A DNA stretch of 64,000 nt. Source: Streptomyces sp. DSM 15324. GTDB lineage: Bacteria > Actinomycetota > Actinomycetes > Streptomycetales > Streptomycetaceae. The stretch is from positions 100,878 to 164,877 of the forward strand of contig NZ_KQ949039.1 in assembly GCF_001514285.1 (NCBI RefSeq), given 5' to 3'. This document shows positions 35,581 through 43,196 of the stretch, in pieces; within the stretch, counting starts at the first letter, position 1, and each line of letters starts with the position of its first letter. Under the pieces are notes generated by a model. That model made no database searches and had not been told where the DNA came from. It saw nothing but the letters and a program-made list of their open reading frames with translations. The translations under genes were made by a program, and so were the position numbers.

Positions 35581-35859
35581 ATGGGCTGGTTGTGGGCGAT
35601 CATCGTGGGATTCGTACTCGGTCTGATCGCCAAGGCGATCCTCCCGGGCAAGCAGCACAGCCCGCTCTGGCTGACCACCATCTTCGGCATCATCGGCGCC
35701 GTGATCGGCAACGCGATCGCGCGCGGCTTCGGCGTCGAGGAGACCGCGGGCATCGACTGGTGGCGCCACCTCTTCCAGCTGGTGGCAGCGGTCGTGGTGG
35801 TGGCCCTGGGGGACAGGGCGTACATGGCGACCCTGGGCAAGAGGAAACAGCGGGCATGA
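35581..35859 (+). CDS. GlsB/YeaQ/YmgE family stress-response membrane protein
   Basis: 92 aa with three hydrophobic segments. GWLWAIIVGFVLGLIAKAILPGKQ and TTIFGIIGAVIGNAIARGFG are the paired transglycosylase-associated (GlsB/YeaQ) motifs, followed by a third helix (LFQLVAAVVVVALG). Members respond to envelope or general stress. GAGGAGG precedes the ATG. Its stop codon lies in the first unit of a 14-base tandem repeat, so changes in repeat number would not alter the protein. Confidence 0.9.
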   Translation: MGWLWAIIVGFVLGLIAKAILPGKQHSPLWLTTIFGIIGAVIGNAIARGFGVEETAGIDWWRHLFQLVAAVVVVALGDRAYMATLGKRKQRA

Positions 35860-35925
35860 GACAGCGGTCATGAGACAGCGGTCATGAGACAGCGGTCATG
35901 AGACAGCGGCCATGAGGCAGCGGTC
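35856..35925. repeat. 14-bp tandem repeat, five units (minisatellite)
   Basis: The unit ATGAGACAGCGGTC is repeated exactly three times from 35856, followed by two units with one change each, then a partial unit. It begins at the stop codon of the GlsB-like gene and ends just before a shared terminator. Confidence 0.92.
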
Positions 35926-35933
35926 ATGAGAAA

Positions 35934-35957
35934 GAGGCGCCCCCGAAAGGGCGCCTC
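35934..35957. terminator. Bidirectional terminator between the GlsB-like gene and tyrS
   Basis: GAGGCGCCC and GGGCGCCTC arms (9 bp) with loop CCGAAA lie between convergent stops. Confidence 0.8.
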
Positions 35958-35971
35958 CCCGCGGCTTACTC

Positions 35972-37240
35972 CTACGCCCCCGTCACCTCGACGGCGGCAA
36001 GATTCTTCTTCCCCCGCCGCAGCACCAGCCACCGCCCGTGCAGGAGATCCTCCTTCACGGGCACCGCGTCCTCGGCCGTGACCTTCACGTTGTTCACGTA
36101 GGCCCCGCCCTCCTTCACGGTCCGCCGCGCGGCCGACTTGCTGGCCACCAGCCCGACCTGCGCGAACAGGTCCACGACCGGGCCCGGCTCGGCGACCTGG
36201 ATGTGCGGCACCTCGGACAGCGCGGCCGTCAGCGTCCGCTCGTCGAGGTCGCCCAGCTCGCCCTGCCCGAACAGCGCCCGGCTCGCGGCGATCACCGCGG
36301 CCGTCTGGTCGGCGCCGTGCACCAGCGTGGTCAGCTCCTCCGCCAGCGCCCGCTGGGCGGCCCGCGCCTGCGGCCGCTCCGCGGTCTCCCGCTCCAGCTC
36401 CTCCAGCTCCGCACGCGACTTGAAGGACAGGATCCGCAGGTAGGTGGAGATGTCCCGGTCGTCCACGTTCAGCCAGAACTGGTAGAACGCGTACGGCGTC
36501 GTCATCTCCGGGTCGAGCCAGACCGCGCCGCCCTCGGTCTTGCCGAACTTGGTGCCGTCCGCCTTGGTCATCAGTGGCGTCGCGAGCGCGTGCACGTCGG
36601 CCTGCGGCTCCAGCCGGTGGATCAGGTCCAGACCGGCCGTGAGGTTGCCCCACTGGTCGCTGCCGCCCTGCTGGAGCGTGCAGCCGTGGCGCCGGTAGAG
36701 CTGGAGGAAGTCCATGCCCTGGAGGATCTGGTAACTGAACTCGGTGTAGCTGATGCCCTGGTCGGACTCCAGGCGCCGGGCCACGGAGTCCTTCGTCAGC
36801 ATCTTGTTGACGCGGAAGTGCTTGCCGATGTCCCGCAGGAACTCGATCGCGGACAGACCCGCGGTCCAGTCGAGGTTGTTGACCATCACGGCCGCGTTCT
36901 CGCCCTCGAAGGACAGGAACGGCTCGATCTGCGCACGCAGCTTGCCGACCCAGCCGGCGACCGTCTCCGGGTCGTTCAGCGTGCGCTCCGCCGTGGGGCG
37001 CGGGTCGCCGATCAGACCCGTGGCCCCGCCGACCAGCGCCAGCGGCCGGTGACCGGCCTGCTGGAGCCGGCGCACGGTGAGCACCTGCACCAGGTGCCCC
37101 ACGTGCAACGAGGGCGCGGTCGGGTCGAAGCCGCAATAGAACGTGACGGGGCCGTCCGCGAGCGCCTTGCGCAAGGCGTCCTCGTCGGTGGACAGGGCGA
37201 ACAGGCCCCGCCACTTCAGCTCGTCGACGATGTCCGTCAC
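35972..37240 (-). CDS. tyrS: Tyrosyl-tRNA synthetase
   Basis: 422 aa class I synthetase. The HIGH motif appears as HVGH in PTAPSLHVGHL near residues 43-50. The KMSKS loop appears as KFGKT in DGTKFGKTEGG near residue 235. The C-terminal S4 RNA-binding domain is at about 355-415 (VASKSAARRTVKEGGAYVNN...). Length and motifs fit the TyrS bacterial main form. GTG 37240 follows AAGGAG. No T-box leader is visible upstream. Confidence 0.96.
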   Translation of the reverse strand: MTDIVDELKWRGLFALSTDEDALRKALADGPVTFYCGFDPTAPSLHVGHLVQVLTVRRLQQAGHRPLALVGGATGLIGDPRPTAERTLNDPETVAGWVGKLRAQIEPFLSFEGENAAVMVNNLDWTAGLSAIEFLRDIGKHFRVNKMLTKDSVARRLESDQGISYTEFSYQILQGMDFLQLYRRHGCTLQQGGSDQWGNLTAGLDLIHRLEPQADVHALATPLMTKADGTKFGKTEGGAVWLDPEMTTPYAFYQFWLNVDDRDISTYLRILSFKSRAELEELERETAERPQARAAQRALAEELTTLVHGADQTAAVIAASRALFGQGELGDLDERTLTAALSEVPHIQVAEPGPVVDLFAQVGLVASKSAARRTVKEGGAYVNNVKVTAEDAVPVKEDLLHGRWLVLRRGKKNLAAVEVTGA

Positions 37241-37283
37241 GGTTCTCGTATCTCCTTGGGGTGGGCTCGTGGTCAGTACGAGG

Positions 37284-38678
37284 TTATACGCCCTGACTGA
37301 CAGAGCTCATATTGAAGTCCGGCACCCGCAGCGCGGGCATCGCAGCCCTAGTGAACCAGTCGCTCCACTCCCGGGGCAGCGTCTTTTCCGTGCGCCCGGC
37401 CTCCACCGCGCGGCCCAGCAGACCGACCGGCGACTCGTTGAACCGGAAGTTGTTCACCTCGCCGACGACCTCGCCGTTCTCGACGAGGTACACCCCGTCC
37501 CGGGTCAGACCGGTCAGCAGCAGGGTCGCCGGGTCGACCTCGCGGATGTACCACAGGCAGGTCAGCAGCAGCCCGCGCGTGGTGCTCGCGACCATCTCCT
37601 CCAGGGAGCGGTCCGCACCGCCGTCGAGGATCAGGTTGTCGATCGCGGGAGCCACCGGCAGCCCGGTCAGACCGGCGCTGTGCCGGCTGGTGATGAGGTT
37701 CTTCAGCACCCCCTCGCCGACCCACTCGGTGGCGGCCAGCGGCAGCCCGTTGTCGAACACGGACGAGTCGCCCCCGGAGGAGTGGGCGAGGACGAACGGC
37801 GCCGACTCCAGGCCGGGCTCGTTCGGGTCGCTGCGCAGGGTCAGCGGCAGCTCGGACAGCCGCTCGCCGAGCCGGGTGCCGCCGCCGGGCTTGGAGAACA
37901 CCGTCCGTCCCTCGGCCGCGTCCCGGCCCGACGCCGACCACATCTGGTAGATCAGCAGGTCCGCGACGGCGGTCGGCGGCAGCAGCGTCTCGTACCGCCC
38001 CGCCGGCAGCGCGATCCGCCGCTCGGCCCAGCCGAGACGTACGGCGAGCTCGGCGTCGAGCGCCGCCGGGTCGACGTCCTTGAAGTCCCGCGTGGAACGC
38101 CCCGCCCAGGCCGAACGCGTACGGTCCGGGGACTTGGCGTTGAGCTCCAGCGTGCCGTTCGGCTGGTCGTGCCGCAGCCGCAGGCCCGTGGACGTGCCCA
38201 GGTACGTCGACACCAGCTCGTGGTTGGCGAAGCCGTACAGCTCACGGCCGCCCGCACGCGCGCGTGCGAAGGCCTCGCCCAGCGCGGGCGCGAAGTCGGC
38301 GAACACCGCGGACGAGGTCTCCGCGGGCGCCTCGGTGAACTCCGGCGCCACCACCTCACCGGTGACCAGCGGCTGCGCGTCCTCGGCGGCCCCCGCGCCG
38401 CGCGCGGCGGCCTCGGCGGCCCGCACCAGCGGCTCCAGCTCGTCCGCGGTCACCGCGGCCCGCGAGACGACCCCGGAGGCGGCGCCCTCCTTGCCGTCGA
38501 CCGTGGCGATCACGGTGAGCGTCCGCGAGCGGGTGACGCCGTTCGTCGTCAGCGCGTTGCCGGCCCAGCGCAGGTTCGCCGTCGACTGCTCGTCGGCGAT
38601 CACCACGCACCCGTCGGCCCGCGACAGCGCGAGGGCGCGCTCGACGACCTCGTGCGGCTTGTTCGTACGGGCGCTCAT
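37284..38678 (-). CDS. TldD/PmbA family metallopeptidase subunit (TldE-like)
   Basis: 464 aa, second gene of a TldD-TldE pair. It lacks the HExxxH zinc motif, as TldE partners do, and keeps the C-terminal family core (GLTGLPVAPAIDNLILDGG... EMVASTTRGLLLTCLWYIREVDPATLLLTGLTRDG). TldD-TldE heterodimers degrade or mature unfolded peptides and modified peptides. ATG 38678 overlaps the tldD stop (ATGA), consistent with production of an equimolar complex. It is cytosolic. Confidence 0.92.
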   Translation of the reverse strand: MSARTNKPHEVVERALALSRADGCVVIADEQSTANLRWAGNALTTNGVTRSRTLTVIATVDGKEGAASGVVSRAAVTADELEPLVRAAEAAARGAGAAEDAQPLVTGEVVAPEFTEAPAETSSAVFADFAPALGEAFARARAGGRELYGFANHELVSTYLGTSTGLRLRHDQPNGTLELNAKSPDRTRSAWAGRSTRDFKDVDPAALDAELAVRLGWAERRIALPAGRYETLLPPTAVADLLIYQMWSASGRDAAEGRTVFSKPGGGTRLGERLSELPLTLRSDPNEPGLESAPFVLAHSSGGDSSVFDNGLPLAATEWVGEGVLKNLITSRHSAGLTGLPVAPAIDNLILDGGADRSLEEMVASTTRGLLLTCLWYIREVDPATLLLTGLTRDGVYLVENGEVVGEVNNFRFNESPVGLLGRAVEAGRTEKTLPREWSDWFTRAAMPALRVPDFNMSSVSQGV

Positions 38679-40198
38679 CGGCCGGCCTCCTGCGTGGTGT
38701 TCAGAATGTTGACGCCCTTGAACAGGGCCGACGGGCAACCGTGCGACACCGCCGCGACCTGCCCCGGCTGGGCCTTGCCGCAGTTGAACGCGCCGCCGAG
38801 CACATAGGTCTGCGGGCCGCCCACCGCGGCCATGGACCCCCAGAAGTCGGTGGTCGTCGCCTGGTAGGCCACGTCCCGCAGCTGCCCGGTGATCCGCCCG
38901 TTCTCGATCTTGAAGAAGCGCTGGCCGGTGAACTGGAAGTTGTACCGCTGCATGTCGATGGACCACGACCGGTCCCCGACCACGTAGATCCCGCGGTCGA
39001 CGCTCCCGATCAGGTCCTCGGTCGACATCCCCGCCGGATCGGGCCGCAGCGACACGTTCGCCATCCGCTGCACCGGCACGTGCCCGGGGGAGTCGGCGAA
39101 GGCGCACCCGTTGGAGCGGCCCAGGCCGGTCAGCTTCGCGATCCGCCGGTCCAGCTGGTAGCCGACGAGCGTGCCGTCCTTCACCAGGTCCCAGGACTGG
39201 CCCTCGACGCCCTCGTCGTCGTAGCCGATCGTCGCCAGGCCGTGCTCGGCGGTGCGGTCACCGGTGACGTTCATCAGGTCGGAGCCGTAGCGCAGCTTGC
39301 CGAGCCGGTCGAAGGTGGCGAAGGAGGTGCCGGCGTAGGCGGCCTCGTAGCCGAGCGCCCGGTCCAGCTCGGTGGCGTGCCCGATGGACTCGTGGATGGT
39401 CAGCCACAGGTTGGACGGGTCGACGACCAGGTCGTACAGCCCGGCCTCCACGCTGGGCGCCCGCATCTTCTCGGCGAGCAGTTCCGGCATCCGCTCCAGC
39501 TCGTCGTCCCAGTCCCAGCCGGTCCCGGTGAGGTACTCCCAGCCCCGGCCCACCGGCGGCGCGAGCGTCCGCATCGAGTCGAACTCACCGCTGGACTCGT
39601 CGACCGAGACCGCCGTCAGCGAGGGGTGCAGCCGCACCCGCTGCTGGGTGGTCACCGTCCCCGCCGTGTCCGCGTAGAACTTGTTCTCGTGGACGGTGAG
39701 CAGCGAGGCGTCGACGTGGTTGACGCCGTCGGCCGCCAGCAGCCGGTGGCTCCACTCGGTCAGCAGCGCGGTCTTCTGCTCGTCCGGCACGGTGAACGGA
39801 TCGATCGCGTAGGACGAGATCCACGTCCGGTCGCTGTGCACCGGCTCGTCGGCCAGCTCCACCCGCTCGTCGGACCCGGCGGCCCTGATGACCTGCGCGG
39901 ACAGCTTGGCCATCGCCACGGCCTGCGAGGCCACCCGGGCGGCCGCGTCCATCGTCAGGTCCACGCCGGACGCGAAGCCCCACGTACCGCCGTGCACCAC
40001 GCGCACCGCGTACCCCAGGTCGGTCGTGTCCGAGGAGCCGGACGGCTTGGCGTCCCGCAGCCGCCACGACGCGCTGCGCACCCGCTCGAACCGGAAGTCC
40101 GCGTGCTCGGCCCCGAGCGCACGCGCACGTGCGAGGGCGGCGTCGGCGAGGGCGCGCAGAGGTAGGGCCGTGAAACTTTCGTCGATGGTATGAGGCAC
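38675..40198 (-). CDS. tldD: TldD metallopeptidase catalytic subunit
   Basis: 507 aa. The zinc-binding motif HESIGHATELD (HExxxH) lies near residue 268, with the third ligand expected in the C-terminal region. The N-terminal half (ADFRFERVRSASWRLRDAKPSGSSDTTDLGYAVRVVHGGTWGFA) is the family's substrate tunnel domain. It pairs with the overlapping downstream gene. GTG 40198 follows AGGGAG at a longer than usual distance. Confidence 0.93.
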   Translation of the reverse strand: MPHTIDESFTALPLRALADAALARARALGAEHADFRFERVRSASWRLRDAKPSGSSDTTDLGYAVRVVHGGTWGFASGVDLTMDAAARVASQAVAMAKLSAQVIRAAGSDERVELADEPVHSDRTWISSYAIDPFTVPDEQKTALLTEWSHRLLAADGVNHVDASLLTVHENKFYADTAGTVTTQQRVRLHPSLTAVSVDESSGEFDSMRTLAPPVGRGWEYLTGTGWDWDDELERMPELLAEKMRAPSVEAGLYDLVVDPSNLWLTIHESIGHATELDRALGYEAAYAGTSFATFDRLGKLRYGSDLMNVTGDRTAEHGLATIGYDDEGVEGQSWDLVKDGTLVGYQLDRRIAKLTGLGRSNGCAFADSPGHVPVQRMANVSLRPDPAGMSTEDLIGSVDRGIYVVGDRSWSIDMQRYNFQFTGQRFFKIENGRITGQLRDVAYQATTTDFWGSMAAVGGPQTYVLGGAFNCGKAQPGQVAAVSHGCPSALFKGVNILNTTQEAGR

Positions 40199-40441
40199 CT
40201 ACGTATCTCCCTGGTGTCGTCGCGTGTGTGTCCCCGATCATGTCGCGCCGGGCGGCCGTCGGACCACACCTTTCGGAGCGCCTGCCGCAAAGTTTCTGTA
40301 GGGACCCCACAGTGAGTCCCGTGCCCCACTGTCGGTGCCCGAATGTCCGCGCGCGCGGCCGGACCGATAGGTTTCGAGGGAAGCCGCCTGCCGTCCAGGT
40401 CCCGGGCAGGTGTGTCAGACCCCTATCGAAAGGGTGATCCG

Positions 40442-41161
40442 TTGAGCCGCTCGGTTCTCGTCACCGGAGGAAACCGGGGCATCGGCCTCGCCATCGCCCG
40501 CGCGTTCGCCGACGCCGGCGACAAGGTCGCGATCACATACCGCTCGGGCGAACCGCCGCAGGCCCTCACCGAATTGGGCTGCCTGGCCGTCAAGTGCGAC
40601 ATCACCGACGCCGAGCAGGTGGAGCAGGCCTACAAGGAGATCGAGGCCGAGCACGGCCCCGTCGAGGTCCTGATCGCCAACGCCGGCGTCACCAAGGACC
40701 AGCTCCTGATGCGCATGTCCGAGGAGGACTTCACCTCGGTCGTCGACACCAACCTCACCGGCACCTTCCGCGTCGTCAAGCGGGCCAACCGCGGCATGCT
40801 GCGCGCCAAGAAGGGCCGGGTCGTCCTCATCTCGTCGGTCGTGGGGCTCTACGGCTCTCCCGGCCAGGCGAACTACGCCGCGTCCAAGGCCGGCCTCGTC
40901 GGCTTCGCGCGCTCCCTCGCCCGTGAGCTGGGGTCGCGCAACATCACGTTCAACGTCGTCGCGCCCGGCTTCGTCGACACCGACATGACCAAGGTGCTCA
41001 CCGACGAGCAGCGCGCGGGCATCGTCTCGCAGGTCCCGCTCGGCCGGTACGCGCAGCCGGAGGAGATCGCCGCGACGGTGCGGTTCCTCGCTTCGGACGA
41101 CGCCTCGTACATCACTGGAGCCGTCATCCCCGTTGACGGCGGACTGGGAATGGGTCACTGA
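40442..41161 (+). CDS. fabG: 3-oxoacyl-ACP reductase FabG
   Basis: 239 aa classical SDR. The cofactor motif TGGNRGIG is at residues 8-15 and NAG at 80-82. The catalytic Ser132, Tyr145 and Lys149 lie in ISSVVGLYGSPGQANYAASK. It reduces 3-oxoacyl-ACP in fatty acid elongation. The start is a TTG (40442), supported by the MSRSVLVTGG beginning shared with the S. coelicolor enzyme and an upstream AAAGGG. It is five bases from fabI, so the two FASII reductases form one unit. Confidence 0.94.
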   Translation: MSRSVLVTGGNRGIGLAIARAFADAGDKVAITYRSGEPPQALTELGCLAVKCDITDAEQVEQAYKEIEAEHGPVEVLIANAGVTKDQLLMRMSEEDFTSVVDTNLTGTFRVVKRANRGMLRAKKGRVVLISSVVGLYGSPGQANYAASKAGLVGFARSLARELGSRNITFNVVAPGFVDTDMTKVLTDEQRAGIVSQVPLGRYAQPEEIAATVRFLASDDASYITGAVIPVDGGLGMGH

Positions 41162-41166
41162 TCACC

Positions 41167-41934
41167 ATGAGCGGAATTCTCGAGGGCAAGCGCGTCCTGA
41201 TCTCCGGTGTGCTGATGGAGTCCTCCATCGCGTTCCACGCCGCCAAGCTGGCCCAGGAGCAGGGTGCCGAGATCATCCTGACCGCGTTCCCGCGGCCGAC
41301 GCTGACCGAGCGCATCGCCAGGAAGCTGCCGAAGCCCACCAAGGTCATCGAGCTCGACGTGACGAACGCCGAGCACCTGGGCCGGCTGGCCGACGTCGTC
41401 GGCGAGGAGCTCGGCGGCCTCGACGGCGTCGTGCACTCCATCGGCTTCGCGCCGCAGGACGCGCTCGGCGGCAACTTCCTCAACACGCCGTTCGAGTCGG
41501 TCGCCACGGCCATGCACGTCTCGGCGTACTCCCTGAAGTCGCTGACCATGGCCTGCCTGCCGCTGATGCAGAACGGCGGCTCGGTCGTCGGTCTCACCTT
41601 CGACGCGCAGTACGCCTGGCCGCAGTACGACTGGATGGGCCCGGCCAAGGCCGCCCTGGAGGCCACCAGCCGCTACATCGCGCGCGACCTGGGCAAGCAG
41701 AACATCCGGTGCAACCTGATCTCCGCGGGCCCGCTCGGCTCGATGGCCGCCAAGTCCATCCCGGGCTTCAGCGACCTGGCCGCGGTGTGGGACACCCGCT
41801 CCCCGCTGGAGTGGGACCTGAAGGACCCGGAGCCGGCCGGCAAGGGCATCGTCGCCCTGCTCAGCGACTGGTTCCCTAAGACCACCGGCGAGATCATCCA
41901 CGTCGACGGCGGTCTGCACGCCATCGGCGCCTGA
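41167..41934 (+). CDS. fabI: Enoyl-ACP reductase FabI (InhA-like)
   Basis: 255 aa. The N-terminal LISGVLMESSIAFHAAKLAQEQGA is the FabI/InhA cofactor segment. The catalytic Tyr154 and Lys161 show the Y-x6-K spacing of FabI rather than the Y-x3-K of FabG. HSIGFAP and LTFDAQYAWPQYDWM are InhA-like. It carries out the last reduction of each elongation cycle and is the target type of isoniazid and triclosan. Co-transcribed with fabG; a hairpin follows the stop. Confidence 0.95.
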   Translation: MSGILEGKRVLISGVLMESSIAFHAAKLAQEQGAEIILTAFPRPTLTERIARKLPKPTKVIELDVTNAEHLGRLADVVGEELGGLDGVVHSIGFAPQDALGGNFLNTPFESVATAMHVSAYSLKSLTMACLPLMQNGGSVVGLTFDAQYAWPQYDWMGPAKAALEATSRYIARDLGKQNIRCNLISAGPLGSMAAKSIPGFSDLAAVWDTRSPLEWDLKDPEPAGKGIVALLSDWFPKTTGEIIHVDGGLHAIGA

Positions 41935-41955
41935 CGCCACCCCCCTTCCGTGTCA

Positions 41956-41982
41956 CCCGTCCGGCCTATCAGGCCGGGCGGG
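41956..41982 (+). terminator. Terminator of the fabG-fabI operon
   Basis: CCCGTCCGGCCT pairs with AGGCCGGGCGGG (one G-T wobble) across the loop ATC, 21 bases after the fabI stop. Confidence 0.8.
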
Positions 41983-42061
41983 ACACGCCCGCGAACAGGC
42001 ACGATGAAGTGCGCGTTCACCTCCGCGCAGCCCTCCCCAGCCCTGCCGAGGAGGTTCGCCT

Positions 42062-42385
42062 GTGCGTCTGTACCGTGCTCTCGCCCCCCTGACCTCCGCC
42101 GTCGCGCTCGTGCTCTGCGCGCCCCATCAGGCGCTGCCCCATGAGCGTCCCGATCCCTTCGGCGCGGAGTGCCGCATCACCGTCGACGGCTCCCATGTCG
42201 TCGCCCACTGCCACAACCCCTACGTCGACGTCGACCGCGTCACGCTGCACATCGAGTGCGCGCGCTGGTGGGACCTCGACACCGACGGCACCCCCGTCGA
42301 CGCCGGCCCCGCCCTGACCGTACGGCTCACCGGGCGCTGCTGGAAGGAGGTCGACCGGGCCTGGGTCACCCACGAGAAGGTCTGA
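42062..42385 (+). CDS. Small exported protein of unknown function with four cysteines
   Basis: 107 aa. A likely signal peptide (basic start, ALAPLTSAVALVLC) may end near residue 20-25. The mature part has four cysteines (AECRI, AHCHN, IECARWW, GRCWKE) that could form two disulfides, and many aromatic residues. I do not recognise the family. GTG 42062 follows GAGGAGG by seven bases, which makes a real gene likely. Confidence 0.75.
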   Translation: MRLYRALAPLTSAVALVLCAPHQALPHERPDPFGAECRITVDGSHVVAHCHNPYVDVDRVTLHIECARWWDLDTDGTPVDAGPALTVRLTGRCWKEVDRAWVTHEKV

Positions 42386-42442
42386 GGCGGCCCGAGCCGA
42401 GCAGGCCCGCACCGGGCAGACGGCCGCCGGGCCGTCCGCCGC

Positions 42443-43135
42443 TCAGCCCGCGCCGGACCCCGTGACCCGGCCCGGACGGCAGACCAGCGGATAGCCGGCC
42501 GCCTGCGCCGCGGCCGTCTCCGCGTCGCCCGCGCGGATCGCGTCCACCAGCCGGGTGTGGTCCATGTACGTCTCCGGCGTCAGCCGGTCGCCGACGTCCT
42601 CGCGCAGCCAGTCCCGCAGCACCTCGCCCAGGTCGGCGTGGAGCGCGGTCATGACGTCGTTGTGCGAGGCGGCCACCACTGCCAGGTGGAAGGTCCCGTC
42701 GGCGGCCACGAAGGCCTCCGCGTCCCCCGACTCCCAGGCCTCCTCGCGCCGCCGCAGCAGCGCGTCCAGCTGCTTGAGGTCCTTCTCCGTGCGCCGCTCG
42801 GCCGCGAGCCGCGCCGCCCCCGACTCCAGGTTGGAGCGCAGCTCGGCGATGTGCCGGGGGTCGGCGTCCGCGAACCGCCGGTGCATCACGCCCGCCAGCT
42901 CGCTGGTCGCCACGACATACGTCCCCGAGCCCTGCCGGATGGCCAGCAGCCCGTTGTGCGCGAGGGCGCGCACGGCCTCACGGACCGTGTTGCGGGCGAC
43001 GCCCAGCTGCTCGACCAGCTCCGGCTCGGTGGGGATCCGGGAGCCGACCGGCCACTCACCCGAGGTGATCTGGTGGCGCAGCTCGGCGATGACCTGCTCG
43101 GAGAGGGCCGAGCGACGGGGATGGCTCAGGGGCAT
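42443..43135 (-). CDS. GntR/FadR-type transcriptional regulator (FCD domain)
   Basis: 230 aa. The N-terminal winged helix-turn-helix (about residues 10-75) includes SEQVIAELRHQITSGEWPVGSRIPTEPELVEQLGVARNTVREAVRALAHNGLL. The all-helical FCD effector domain follows, with metal-ligand-type residues in DGTFHLAVVAASHN. It is divergent from an MFS exporter and most likely represses it; direct repeats CTATGAT overlap the exporter start. ATG 43135 follows AAGG. Confidence 0.92.
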   Translation of the reverse strand: MPLSHPRRSALSEQVIAELRHQITSGEWPVGSRIPTEPELVEQLGVARNTVREAVRALAHNGLLAIRQGSGTYVVATSELAGVMHRRFADADPRHIAELRSNLESGAARLAAERRTEKDLKQLDALLRRREEAWESGDAEAFVAADGTFHLAVVAASHNDVMTALHADLGEVLRDWLREDVGDRLTPETYMDHTRLVDAIRAGDAETAAAQAAGYPLVCRPGRVTGSGAG

Positions 43136-43181
43136 GGCACACCTTCTCACAGGGCGTCACAGGACTGGACAGGCATTCATC

Positions 43182-43196
43182 CTATGATTCTATGAT
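43182..43196. promoter_or_regulatory. Direct repeat overlapping -10 and start of the MFS gene
   Basis: CTATGAT-T-CTATGAT (43182-43188 and 43190-43196). The first copy contains TATGAT, a good -10 positioned six bases before ATG 43195, so transcription may begin at the start codon. It is a candidate operator of the adjacent GntR regulator. Confidence 0.5.

Noticed and set aside
37241..37283. T-box leader for tyrS
   Set aside because: Only 43 bases separate tyrS from the upstream gene, too short for a T-box, and no T-box sequence is seen.
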